Shown in pieces: positions 9,489 to 21,907 of a stretch of 64,000 nt of DNA (position 1 is the first letter of the stretch; each line of letters opens with the position of its first letter). The notes beneath the pieces were generated by a model. The model was not told the origin of the DNA. It saw only the letters and a program-made list of their open reading frames with translations, and did no database searches. The stretch lies in NCBI GenBank assembly GCA_015501585.1, contig JADNRY010000010.1, positions 496,001 to 560,000 of the forward strand, in the 5' to 3' direction. Source of the DNA: Rhodocollybia butyracea (taxonomy: Eukaryota; Basidiomycota; Agaricomycetes; Agaricales; Omphalotaceae). Both the position numbers and the translations under genes were made by a program.

Positions 9489-12400
9489 TCATCCGGTATG
9501 GGTCGACTTTGGAACCCTACGCTCTGGAACTATCTCTTTATTAATCACTTCCAATGCCCTCAACTTTTCCGCGGCTATAATATCTTTCGCTATCTGGTTG
9601 GTCATGATTTCGAAAGATGTCTCTGGTGGTTTTTCTGCCATGGATTTTATCGTCCGTGCCAGCTATTACGGTATCAGCTTCCAGCACTTGGGAAACCACA
9701 TGTATTCTTACCTTTCCCGTGTGTGCTTCTCCGCGCCCGAGCGGTTTCAGTCGTTCCAACAAAGTGATTTGTGAAGATGTGTGTAGAACTACTGGACTGG
9801 GAAGGTGCCTCAAAAACAAGAACAAGTCCGCAACCGTAGACCACGTCAGCATGGCTAATGTCTAAGAAAATGAGATTTCTGCAGTATACGAAGAAAACCC
9901 AGAAGTGCTCACTGGAGACAAGCCCGCACTAAATTCAGTTTCAAAAAACTGAACTAGGGTTTCAAAAATTGAATACAGCTCGTTCCAAATAATCAATGCC
10001 TCGGTACTTCCAGACCCGTCCTTCGATGCTTTCTTTTGAGCAACAATCAACCAGACTTTGATTGCGATATAGGCATGATTGATATCTGTGATCGCAGACT
10101 CTGGTACGTGCGCTCCAGCACGAGTGATATAAGGCCGCAATGCAGCGTGGTGAACGTTAGAGAACGCTGCAAGATGAGAGAAAATTGTAGCAATCCTGTC
10201 TTCCGAAGGATCTTGTAACACCGATAGAAGGAGGAGGTTCCAGGCTCGTACAGACGTGTTTTGTCGCCCGTGTTTCTAGACACCCTACCGTCAGTCGGGA
10301 ATAAACTATAAGAGCTTGTGCTCAGACCTCTGCTCCATAATTCACGAAACTGGGAAGAACGCTTGGATCGTAAGTAGAGACTTGCAGGACCATCTTTGCA
10401 ACTGCGAGCGAAGCCTGAAAGTCGTTATCTTTGCGGACATCGGACCAAATGTGGGTATACAAAAAATATACGCCAGGTAACGCCAATCCGGTGAATAAAT
10501 TCGGGTATGATAATGCGGGCGTAGTTGACCCATTTATTGTGGTGGACATTGTCGTCTAGAAGGAGATTAAGATATACTCGAGTAGTTGTGAACAATTACT
10601 TGCCTCTAGCATCGCTTTAACCGTCCCAGGTAGCACACGAGCTTTCAAGCGCAGTCCCTCGTTCAAAATTTCGAAAATTACAAGGATAACATTATTTGAA
10701 GGTTCACCACTAACAGAAGGTCCTTTGCGGTAAAGCGTAGCGGTTACCTGTACCAGTCGCGAAAGAGCTGTTGAATCTACATTCATTCGATTTAATGCTG
10801 CTCTCAGCACGGTGTCTGTATACGATAGTAATTCCTATCTATCGTGTTAACATTAATTCTTCGAAATGAGGCAAGACACTTACTCGACTCTGAGCTTTGT
10901 TGTGCTGGATGAGAAGCGCAGCAATGAAGAGCAACGGTGCGGGGTTCACAACGTCAGGAGACCACTCAGAAAGTCGGCGGGCAAGATAGGTGAGCTGTTG
11001 GCCCACAACTACCACTACGAGTCAATGGACGACCCGTGAAGGGCACAAGAACACTCACATGACATCGTCTCTGAGCTGTAATTCTGGTGGTGAACTACTT
11101 CGACAAAAGTCTGGAGGTTGTTCAGCATGACCTGGAAGGAGCTTTGATCCGTCTCAACAGCGCGTTTAAAAGTATCGTACAGAATCGCATCGCGTAGGCT
11201 CTGCGAGGCAGTTTCTTTGGCATTTTCGTCCAGCACCTGTTTTAATACGACAAACAAACTACGGTCTAGTGGCCTCTGAAAATCATCAACTTTGGTACAA
11301 AACAACAAATCTTGTACAACACTAACCCGAATCAGACCAGCAAAGACTCCGTTATTGGAGTACGTCGTTAACATGGACTCAATGAAAGCCTTCGCCTGAT
11401 TGACCAATGGATCCTGGTTGATATGACTCTGTGAGACTACTAGTTTCGCCGCTTGTTCAATGGCAAAACTGAGTTAAAGCATTGATATTACAGTCAACAT
11501 TCAACAAGTATAAGACGTACTGAACAAAAGAGCGCATGGAGCCTTGAGACTTTTTGATGTAACTTTGAACTACAGACAGCGCCACCTGGCGACATTCGTA
11601 GTTGATGTCCTGAAGCATGATCTCTTGCACTCGGGAAATGGCTCGTTTGAGTTGTGGCTGCAGGTGGCGTAGGTAAACGTTCTCAATGTTGTGTTTGTAG
11701 ACAACAGCCCCTAGGCTTTCCAATAAGCTCTTCAAAGTCAGCACAGGAAGCGATATCAGGTCGTCAAGCTCCAAGGTAAACGCCCCGAGCAGGATATCAA
11801 CATACGGCGAGCCAACGAGTAGGGGCCATACACGGTCATTGACAAAGCCCTGGAGTTCAGTATCTGTGATAGAAAGGGGGTGAGGCGCATCCAGTAGAAT
11901 GAACAGGTGGCCAATGCATGGATATGCGTAACCAGGTATTTCTTTGAGCTCCCCAAATTCCACAAAAAAGGAATGTCCGTTGGTAGCCGGTACTGCATGC
12001 ACATCGTCGAAACCCAACACACGTGTAAGATGCTGCTTGATCCTCAGTAGATCATTGTAATCGATTCGGATTCCGGCCGCGATCATGTCCAAACTGAGAA
12101 GGAGAATTGAAACCTACACCTTGATTGAGTATCTTCAAAACGCTCAATATTGAGCAAGTACATACCCTCAAAAGAGTCATCTCAGAGTCTGCGAAAGGTT
12201 TTTCTACATTGAATTCTTCTTTGGTTGACGACAGTCCGTATAGAGACTGTAGATGAGAAAGCTAGGAAAGAAATTCTCGGCATGATGTGGCTAACTTACC
12301 AGGTGAGCAGAAAGTGGGCCGTCCGCATTTCCGCCGTCTTGGTCGTATTGGTCTTCTGCGATGATTTCAATGATAGACTCCCAAGACACCACTATTGAGT

Positions 12401-15400
12401 TGGTAGCATCAGTAACATTTGACTATCCTTACTCACATTTACTCACTCTGCCAAGCAGGAAAATGGGGGTGCAATTGTATTAGAAAGGACACAAGCTTCA
12501 CTCGATCTGCTATGGGGGATTTAGCTAGAGATTCACTCCAACAAAGCGATATCTGCTCGAAATGAGCAGGTAGGAGATTGGAGGCCAACGTGTCCGTTAC
12601 GAGCCGAAGCTCTTCCTAGATCGAGGTAAGTTATCTGTAAGTGGGAGGAATGTAGCACATAGGAGCTCGGCCAGTCACCTTCGGATCAGTCCATAAACTG
12701 TTGAAGTAATAATAAAACACTTCAGTTATACTTGACCTCCACTGCCTGCCTTCAACGGTGAAGGCAGGACTGGTCACGTCTAAGATGATTCGAAAGAGCC
12801 TTACTATGGCAGCCAATCTACAAAGATAGGTTTAAAAAAAGATGCTGCATAGTTGAATGGATTACCTCAATTCCCAATCTCCATCAGGCTGGAACCACGT
12901 TTCAAGGAGTTCATGTAAAGGCTGCGTGTCAACCACAGCAACTCTGAGTAACAAACCGGTACGTAACGCCGACAGTTCATGTCTCTGTATGTCATAAAAT
13001 TGGAAAGCACTATATGCGAGAGATTAGATCTGAGGTGTAACTCAATCACGAAATAGCACCTACCAGGCTGCCAACATTTCTCCGTTACGGAGGATGAAGT
13101 TGTCTACTTCATGCGGTTCCAATGTCGGAGACTCGGTCAGGAACGTATTCAAGAATTTGGCAATGACACAGGTCACATCATCGATATTTGCTGCCACGTA
13201 GGAAGCAAGTACGTTCATGAGGACCATATCTACAACTATAGGATCCAAGAGTTCCGATTCCTGGCCCAGCCGTTTTCTGCAAGTATTGATTAGATCCATA
13301 TGTTGTCAGAATTTCCAAGGACTTACCGATGCGGAAGGTCCTTTACGTCGTCCTCCGTGACGAGTTCTAGAGCCTGCAGCTTCTGCCGATCACAGCCGTA
13401 CAGGAGCAAACAGACTGCCAAAGACAACCGAATGAACCGAACACTTTGAACCCTGTTAATATACCGTCGAGATGAAAGAATAAGAAAACGCCATACGCTT
13501 CTCCCCGCGTCTCTTCCTTTCGCATCAGCTGAATGACATCCGAGCCCAGATGAAAATGAAGATCGGTAACGATCCTCTGCATTTGCTGGCGTCCAACATG
13601 ACGGAGCCATATCGATTTTGAACATGGCGTTCACAAAAGTCAAAGAAGATGAAACGGGAAGTTTGAAAGCTTCCAACAAGTTGGCGAAATGAAAATACGT
13701 CGACACAGATATATCAATGCCAGAGCATGCTACGAGTGAAAGCCAACAAAGGCTGCGAGTTAAGCCGTTCGGGTCTTCCGATGTGGCAAGAATATGGTGC
13801 CATGGATCAAAGTCAGAACCTTCGGAAAGTGGTAGAGTCTTGTCGGAGGCACTGAACCGGTGAGAGTGTTCTTGCTCTCTTTGGAAAAGCCTCAGCAACG
13901 ATGGAATGGACTAAAGATAGAGGGTCAAAAAAAGGTTTGGAACGAAATAAGAACATAGTTACTTGTGAAGCTAGCCCAGAAGTAGAAACAGAAGAAAGCC
14001 ATCGAACGAAAAGTTTCTCTGACACCGTGAATGTTACTGAATTTTGAACTAATCGCGTCAACGATCGCAGAAGCTTGTCATGATATTGAGTGGCATGGAC
14101 CTATGAACAGATCAGTGCAGTCGCGTCGCCAAACGAGCAAACACACCTTTCCGTCATAGCTCACGTCTTCAGCGACAAGGTCCATCGGGAGGTCTATTAC
14201 GTCATCTGTGAGCTCAACGCATATATCGTACAATAAGGCACAGTAGTTTTCTGCATTCAGATGATGAAGCGCAAGCAGCCACGGGATAGCATACCGACTA
14301 CACAAAGCTCTCCTTGATGCGAGATAATCTCCAGAACTCGAAGAAGCAGAGCGACCGTGTGGCACTGGAGGCCATGGTAAAGGATCTGCAGCCGACCTGA
14401 CGCCAGGTAGCACACGCTGTTTGGCGAGATAATCACGCAAGATAGAGGCAAGATCCTTATCCTTCAAAAGCCGTTATTCGGCAATTTTACGGACAAAATA
14501 CGGGAAAAACTTGCCTCTGAAAGGACCCAAGCAACAATAGATCTTGTGAGCCTGGACAGTGCATACTCTGAAGCCAATCCACTGGGCCAAAGCCTTCGGC
14601 AGAGGAGTAGGAACCCAGTTTCATTAACTGAAAGGTCCAGGTCCGAGAGACAGGCTTCTACCGATGCAAAAAGGGTTTCGACATCTGGTGATTCGTCCAG
14701 TCCGATGGTAAAGGAAAAGAGCAGTGTGTATCATGAGCATCCGATACGAATAACTTTGGTTCCAAGTCAACTCTGTCAAAGAGCCCAATGTGGTGCATAT
14801 GTGACAGAAGCAGCTTCGCAGCAGCATCGGAGTGAACATTGAATTCATATCCAAGGACATCTCTCATATGAGCCAGGGAGACTACTTCATAAGGTAGGCT
14901 GTCCCCCTCTGTATCTGCAGCAAAAGCACTTTCTGCTTGAAGCTGAGATACTGATAACATTTCTGAGGGGCTCTGAGAGCCTTTCGTGGTATTCGGAGTT
15001 TTAATCGCAGAGGCGATATAGACAAGGTTTGACCATTCAAACATCATATTGAGATTTCTTCTGAATACAGGATTTTCCTCGAGGTATTCTGAAATGGCTG
15101 CAGACACGGGTAATGTTTCAGAGTGAAGGTAGTGCTCACACCAAGAAAGTAGGTGATGGAGTTCAAATTTGGGAACCTCTTGTTTGCTGGAGCGTAGAGA
15201 ATTATTGTCGCATAAAACGATAGACCCAAGGGCAAGACCGTTGTTCATAATCAGTAATTGTGTCTCCAAAGAAGAATATATGATCGACACATCTTCGTAC
15301 CCTCCATTACCGATATCTTGTTCGGTGAGCACAAACAAATCCCCGTAAAATTCGACGCAAGACTGCATCAACGTGGGTAGCGGGATCATGACACATACGG

Positions 15401-17442
15401 GATTGCTCCCAGAATTGCCACAGAACTGGAAGTCACCTGCAGAGACACAGGCGGAATGAGCGAATCGGAGACACGATGTACACTGAAGACCTTGAGTATG
15501 GCATCCCCAAAGAGGTTTTTGACATATCATGCAAAGGCACAGAGTGAAGATGTTTACAAGACGGAAGTTGTGATTCTGCGTTTGAACAGTTCCAGCACCT
15601 GCGATCGTTCTGCGATCTAGAATCGGCGACAGTCGGTACATTGCGATCTGTCGAACGTTCGTATCTGTATCTATAGAATAGTGTAAGGAAACATTTCCAT
15701 CTGGGTAATGGTAACAATCCAGATGAGCCGCGCAGATGCAGAACGGGCAAAAGAGCCCAAATCCTTGTATGGGGTTCAAGCATTCATCACACTCGGGTTT
15801 ATCCAAAGTGGACTGTCCCAAGTCGATGAAGTACCAAAGTACAAACTGATGAACGTGATACGATGTTTCAGAAGGAGGGAGCTTGGTTCCCGCCTGGAGA
15901 TCGAGAAACTTGCGCAGGACGGGGGATTTGCTCACGACGACGTGACCAACTGCTTTGGGCCAGAAAGTCGTTAGCAAGCAGGTTGCTGCGCGCCGGGCAT
16001 TTGGTGTGTGATAGGCTATGATTTCCAAGACATCCAGGTGTGCATCCAGTTTCAGAGTAATAATGGTGTCGAGTAATCTGTACAAACGCTGTAGGACTTC
16101 AATTTGATTGTTGACAAAGTCAATGTGCTCTAAGATAGCAGCGAGAAGAGGCGGGAAAAAGGACGCAAAGCTGTAAATGGACGGTGATTGGAAGGGCGAA
16201 TTGGTGGACCTCAAGGACACGGACTGAGCGCCGATGCGAGTCCAGGGTACGAATTTAGATATCCCAACAGACTGGGGATCATCGAAAGCTTCATCAACTC
16301 TGATAGAAACAATCGTGTCGTTCCGGTCTTCGGGCTGAGGCGACTTGAATGTACTCAAGCCTGATGTAACAGTTAGCGGCGCAAAGGAAAATCAACACTG
16401 CTAACCTTGTAATGCGGGAGCAATATCACGAGCCCCTTGTATCAAGCTAAGTTCCTCTAACGCGTTCCTTATCACACACTCCTCAAAAAATGCCAGCAGA
16501 CGGGAATGCATTTCTTTCGGGAAGGTCGAGAATGCCGGGATGAGAGCGAATACAACTTGAGACACGACTTCGGAGGTATGACGGTGAGCGTGCAGCAAGA
16601 ACTCCGCTACTTGAAGTGTCACCGCTTGTAATGCATATGGTGGGCGCGAAGGGCGAGGAGAAGCTATGCGGAAGCGACAGTCTTCGGAGACAACAGAAGA
16701 GAGGGCACTGATACACTGCGATAAAAGACTGGTGGAAGTACGTTGAGCTCGAGGATCAGGGGAGGGGGACCTGGAACGTTTGCCACCAAGCTGAAGGTTA
16801 TTCACGGAACGTCGAAAAGGAGATGAAAATCTGCCACCGCTGTATGTACGTTGCATGTTATCTTGGGAAATGCTGAGGCAGAAAGATTAACTATAATGTA
16901 TCGGACAAGAAAGCTCATCCGCACCTGTCTTCGAATATTTGCCATCCTTGCGAAGCAGAAATAACCAAGAGGTCTCGTAGCCGAGTCATCAGCTCAAATG
17001 TTGCATCCGTGGAAAATATTCCTTCGTCCTCATCCTCACTCTCATCATCTGGAATTGGCTTTCCGTTTCCATCCTTCTCTGTGACCTTACGCTTCACTGC
17101 TCTGCCAATAAGCGACCCCAATTTCTTCTCATTCGTGTTCTCCGTATTGACTGCGAGACCATCATATACAGATGGTGGTATGTCGCGGTGCTTGATTTGA
17201 TCGAGTACATGAGCCAGAAGCTTCTTTGATTCAATACCTCTGGTTGCATTTTTGAGCGAAGCATCGCGCCGTGGAGACAATGGTGGCTTTTCGAAGCTTT
17301 GCCTTACTGGCGAAGTCGAGACACGAACAGAAGGTACATCGCGGCCTCTGGAACTTGCGGGAGAAAGGGTAGAAAAGGATGTTCGTGGTAGAGAATCAGT
17401 TCCTATTTGCAAAGGAGGTCTATGAGAGTTTGAGTCCATCAT
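9489..17442 (-). CDS. giant C1 zinc-finger protein, candidate fungal UNC80-like channel-complex subunit
   Basis: I traced 22 exons: complement(9489-9662, 9712-9861, 9913-10275, 10328-10555, 10604-10834, 10884-11014, 11059-11468, 11521-12113, 12166-12246, 12300-12391, 12447-12615, 12679-12817, 12866-13009, 13064-13276, 13327-13452, 13497-13576, 13635-13910, 13963-14100, 14147-14461, 14515-16360, 16406-16872, 16925-17442), about 2,295 aa. A disordered Ser/Pro-rich N terminus precedes two C1-type fingers; the second fits HX12CX2CX13CX2CX4HX2CX8C (about 15,420-15,573) and the first is a C1-like half near 15,710-15,795. The rest is helical, HEAT-like. Segments such as ACAFQFYDIQRHELSALR resemble the FACHQFYILHRKPF region of animal UNC80 as I recall it. 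UNC80 scaffolds the NALCN sodium-leak channel; a role with fungal Cch1-type channels is inference. Two introns use GC donors. The summed exons are one base short of a whole frame, caused by an apparent frameshift near 14,700. The ATG at 17442 is the first in frame; an upstream spliced start is possible. Confidence 0.6.
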
Positions 17443-17561
17443 GGGAGTCCATGTAATCCAAGTTTTTGAAATTAGGCGCTCTACATAATCTTGTTCTCTC
17501 GCCGTCACGACGTACCTACAACAACTTCTAGTCTGCTACTTTTTTATCGTATCAGATCCTG
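17443..17561. promoter_or_regulatory. 119-bp bidirectional promoter interval
   Basis: Only 119 bp separate the ATG codons of the giant C1/UNC80-like gene (-) and the DUF4211 gene (+). Both promoters must lie within it or inside the opposite gene. No TATA box is evident. The minus-strand frame stays open for some 25 codons upstream of its first ATG, so the leader of that gene is short or spliced. Confidence 0.5.
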
Positions 17562-19446
17562 ATGCCGCGTCCAAAAAAAGCGCGCGAAGCGCCAAAGAAA
17601 ATGAAACAAACAACGCTTACAGGTGGTGTTCAATCACCCCGCCGTGCAGGGCCCAATTCATCGCCTCCCAAACCTGCTGCAAAACGGAAAAGACAGCATC
17701 ACTCTGAAGCAGACTCTCAGTCGGATGACTCAGACGACGTTGGTGCTATCAAATTGGAACCCAAGAAACGAGACGACGATGACGACGATTTGCCTATCAT
17801 AGCTACAAAACGCAGGCGAAGGACTTTGGTCGTGGGCAGTGATGCCGAAGACTCCGATGAGGAGATTATTACTGTGAAGAAAACCAAGCAGAAGGGACAG
17901 GAAGACAAAGGGAAAGGGAAAGGGAAGGACAAGGCGCCGTCGCAGACCAGAAAGAAGGGTAAAGAGCCATTAAAACAGAAAAAGAATTCGAAATCCGTTC
18001 CTGATGAGGAAGATTCACCACAACCTCGTCGTCGCAAACTCATTAAAGGAACGCGACCGGCTCCCAGGAGTGATACAGAAGCGTCCGACGAAGTAGAACC
18101 AGAACGTACAGTTCACCCTCTCTCAATATTCTAATTCGCCATCTCACAGTGTTGCACAGGCATCATTGAAAGCCGACTTCGTTCTCGTGATAGGAAGACG
18201 GAATTTCAAAAGAACCTTGAGAGATTAAAGCGTATGATGACTCTGTACAAACTGAAATATGATCGTTTACTGAATCTGTGAGTAGGAAAGAAACAAGGAA
18301 AGCCTATGAGCTCTGAAGATGAGGAAGGGGAGGAAGAAGATGAAGAACAGTCAAGTCCATTCAAAGGTGCTGCTGCCCCTGATGATGAACGAGATAGTCT
18401 CTTTGACGGCTCGGAATCTGACGGCTCCGAGAGTTTCATCGTGGAAGACGATGGGACAGGCATGGCAACTCTTCCCGTAGAGTTCAGTATGGATACTCAT
18501 CAGGATCTTGCTCATCATTTCAAAACGATATTCCAATTTTTTGTCCATGTAGCCGTACATCCTCCTGTGGAAAGGCACGAATACATGGAACGACAAATGA
18601 AAAGTCAGTAACGACTGGTGGATTTCTCGTATCAAACTATTGACATAAAGCTATAGACGAGGAATATTTCTCGGTACCTTTGACCGTCAGTATTTCTTTG
18701 TTGTACCTAGTGCTGTTGCTAATTAGTTCTCCACAGGTGGCTCGAAGGAAGATTTTGGGCCTTCGAGATTCGTTGGTGGCTTCGTCGGTCTGGCGACCAG
18801 AATTCAAAAAACCGCTGGAGACATATCCCGAGTTAGACTTGATCCAACTCGAGTTTGCTATGCCAGGTTGTGACGCCTGCCACTTGGGTGCGAGAATGTC
18901 CACTCTCACTGGTCGGCTGCTCGGAGAACCTTATGACCGTCTGGGATTCGAAGTATGGACCAATTATTCCTGACTCGATAGATGGGAAGTGCTTAATACA
19001 CTTACTAGGATCAGGATGCCTTCGGCAACAGAACTAATAGCAAGGACAAGCTCAAGAACGAATTCCAACTCGGAAAATTCTGCGCTCGGCGTACGCGTGT
19101 GTATCACGATCTTTCTCATTGGGAGGTACCGTGTCATCTTTCCTTCTTCTTAAGTATGCGATTATCTAATTCCGTTGAGGACATATAGTACATGTTATTC
19201 AGGACAATCCATGAAGAGGTTGAAGATCTGCACGTCGACCAACAAGAAGAAGGTGCTGGTCGATTTGTTCGCGTCGCTTATGCAGGAGGTATGAAGCCTC
19301 CAGAGGATTTACAGGATGCCGATGGAATTTGCGACTGGCTTGACCAGAGGAAGATCATTGAAATGGAATGGGAAAAGTTGAAAGGATACATGGAGCGCGC
19401 ACGAGGTTTGGAACTCGCGGCCAAGAAAGGCGATGACGTCGATTGA
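17562..19446 (+). CDS. DUF4211 / CCDC82-like nuclear protein
   Basis: Seven exons, 17562-18105, 18160-18231, 18286-18603, 18657-18685, 18737-18952, 19009-19125 and 19189-19446, give 517 aa. The first third is highly basic with acidic patches and runs of GKGKGKDK, typical of a disordered nuclear protein. An acidic linker ends in SFIVEDDGT, like the segment before the DUF4211 domain of animal CCDC82. The C-terminal domain contains FVHVAVHP, a CDACHLG motif, RRTRVYHDLSHWE and a helical tail. DUF4211 proteins are poorly characterised and thought to be chromatin-linked; no reaction can be assigned. Nuclear location is inferred from charge. Confidence 0.65.
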
Positions 19447-19637
19447 GCTTATCTAAATAATCTGCTTTTTGCCACTTTTTGGAGTCTTCTTGTTCCTCAA
19501 AGATAATTGATACAGTACCCGTAATATCTTGTATATCTTATCACAGAGCCTCTTTTTAATACTTATGCAGTTTGAAACGCGACGCGAAATGATCATGCTT
19601 TTCGCGAAAAATTCCCACGACTTCTCTTTCCACTACC

Positions 19638-20336
19638 ATGTCACAGTCCTATTACCCTCCACCGACTCCAGGATCTCAGCCCACTGCTACAACGGCTACG
19701 TATCCTTATGGAACCTACCAACCCTACTACTACCAGTGGCCACCTTACAGTTATTCTGCCCCTCAGCAAACTCCTACACGCGCACCGACAGCTAGTCAAA
19801 CCACAGCAGCAGCAACTGCAATACCTTCATCTACTCAGAGACCGACAACTACGTACTCTTCGTACTCCTCTTTTCCAAGAGACACCTCCTCCACTGCTAC
19901 AGGTCGCGGTTCTAGGAAGCAGTCGAGTACAAAAGGGTTGTTTGCTAAAGAATGTTTGTACCGTAATTAGATTTCTCAAAGATATACGCAAACATTTCTT
20001 TCGTTCTAGTGAGGAACTTGATGTACGGGTTTGGTGATGACCGTAATCCCGCAAATGACACTGTCAATGTCATGGAGGAAATATTGGTGGAATACATCGC
20101 AGATGTGGTATGCATCCTTGATCTCGAGTTTCCTTCCATGTTGACGTATGTTGCTTCAGTGCCAGGCTGCGGCGGGACCTGGACGCAAAAGTCGGTTATC
20201 CATAGAGGATCTTAGAAAAGCCCTTTCTCGTCCTGCAGATGCAAAGAAGCTTGCTCGAATGGAAGAGCTTCTATTCGCCCAAGAAGATATCAAGCGCGCG
20301 AGACAGCAGTTTGATACAGATCCCAAAATGGCCTGA
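19638..20336 (+). CDS. TAF13: TAF13, TFIID subunit with histone fold
   Basis: Three exons, 19638-19953, 20010-20107 and 20160-20336, give 196 aa. A Tyr/Pro/Thr/Ser-rich low-complexity N terminus of about 95 aa precedes the histone-fold core. That core starts GLFAKELRNLMYGFGDD, which is nearly the signature of TAF13, and continues NVMEEILVEYIADV, RKSRLSIEDLRKAL and a final helix with DIKRARQQFD. The splice at 19953/20010 joins KE to LRNLM and restores the conserved core. TAF13 pairs with TAF11 in the general transcription factor TFIID. The long N-terminal extension is absent from the short human protein but common in fungi. Confidence 0.92.
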
Positions 20337-20570
20337 AATTGCATAGAACGATTGTATCTTTTTACCCAAAGTACTAGCCCATTATGGTAGCAGTAATTTA
20401 AATCTGTCGATGGTAGCAGTGTATGTATCTGTCAATAACCAATAATCAAACAGTTCAAAGTTGCGGGACCGATAGACTGTATCGAACGTTATCGACTAGG
20501 ATCTCGGGCCCAGCTGTTCAGCCGAAAATACTTCGAGGTTTCGTTGCCTACTGGATAAAAACCAGGCACC

Positions 20571-21240
20571 CTACTCTTCCATGGCGTCGTCATCTTTGGG
20601 AGGAGAGTCGCCACCTGAACTCTGTTTTGCCGCATTGCGTCCTTGAACGCCTTGACATGTCATGATGAGATTAAATGAAAATCGGTACGACAAGCACACG
20701 AACCTCCACTTTGGTTCAAAGGTTTCACATTCTGTTTTAGCCATTCTTCAGATTCCCAAACTGAAGCAGGTATAAGAACAAAAAAAGATGGCCTGTATGC
20801 GAAAACGACTTGCCAGCTCTATTTCCTCCTAACTGCATAGGTGTCTTCATGGGCCTTGCGAGATTGACCTTGATGACACGTCCTCGCAGTTCGTTCAAGT
20901 CCATATTGTCAATAGCATCTTGAGCGTCAGCAGCTGAACCGTACGTCACGAAAGCAAAGCCACGATGTTTTGCCTCTAAGAACCTGAAGTTAATTATGGA
21001 AGTTGCGATAAGAGCGATAATATTAATATCCCGACCTGTTTGTTGATGTGGATTGGTGGCGGCGGAGGGAAGCTGGACTTCAATCACATCACCTGGACAT
21101 GGAGACTTTATGAGAGTCTAAATTAGGGCGAAAGGGAACGAACCAAAGGTCGCAAAGTGTTCGAATATGAGGGCTTCATCAACATCATCGCCAATGCCAC
21201 CCACAAAGACGGTCTTTTTTGACTTTGTGCCCTCTTCCAT
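20571..21240 (-). CDS. single-RRM protein related to the N-terminal domain of cyclophilin E (Cyp33)
   Basis: Five exons, complement(20571-20650, 20704-20760, 20814-20975, 21036-21092, 21144-21240), give 150 aa. One RRM spans residues about 10-85: RNP2 is KTVFVGGIG and RNP1 is [10 protein letters not shown], followed by the linker region [13 protein letters not shown]. This resembles the RRM of PPIE/Cyp33, which binds RNA and contacts spliceosomal or chromatin partners. The protein then has VWESEEWL and an acidic end, DDDAMEE, with no peptidyl-prolyl isomerase domain. The fourth intron (20761-20813) uses a GC donor, GCAAGT; splicing there is needed to produce the VWESEEWL segment. The start is the first ATG before the RRM. 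Confidence 0.85.
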
Positions 21241-21907
21241 AGACAGATAATGAGAGGAGGAGACGAAGAGTTCACGCCTGTTCACGCGATGTCCGCAAAT
21301 GCACGTGCCCGACGCTCTATCTATAATCTCTGCTCTTTCTTTAAGTTTCCGTCTCTTTTCGTCAAGAATATCAAACGTAGGGATCTCCCCGGTGTGTTAA
21401 AACCACAGATAGCCGTTGGATGCCGGGTGCCTGTCTGTGTATCATTCGGCGGCGGAACCGTGAAGCAAGTTCTACCTGTTTTCTCTCCACGGCTCAAGAA
21501 TTCAAAATCCTTCAAAGCTGCGTTGAATTGATCAGACCAACTGAACAACAGCCTCTATCTCGGGTCCGCAAGTGCAATATATGTGTTCAAGTTCACTGCT
21601 AGCCTGAGAATTTGGATACCGTTTTCGCGCACCTCCGCCTTTCCTGGACAGTACATGAGGAAGTTCTTTCGAAATGCGGATACAGGGTGTCACTCTTTTG
21701 TCCCGATCATATCTACAATAAGCGAAATAGCGATGGTCGGAAGGTCTCTTTACCTCCCAAAGGCTATCGTTTCCTTGGGCTGTCCAATCTCTTACGAAAT
21801 GTGGCCAAGCTCTTATATAGTCAAACCTTCACTATGCAGGCTCAGCCTTCGAAACTCATGCCCTTACCTTGCTCGTCTCCATAGTCTTTCTGCCTCTCCG
21901 CACTTCT
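21241..21907. other. intergenic region between the RRM gene and the kinase-like gene
   Basis: The two flanking genes diverge from here. Short overlapping open frames are present but start at TTG or lack any motif. I see no gene. The region should hold both promoters; no TATA box was identified. Confidence 0.4.

Noticed and set aside
9331..9774. Plus-strand frames of 147, 89 and 82 codons downstream of DPM2
   Set aside because: They overlap the last exons of the minus-strand giant gene, which read as protein and have consistent splice sites. The plus frames are shadows, and the largest runs out of DPM2 in a different frame.
17443..17508. Translation of the giant gene from a GTG at 17508
   Set aside because: GTG is not a normal fungal start; the first in-frame ATG is 17442. 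An upstream exon spliced to this frame remains possible.
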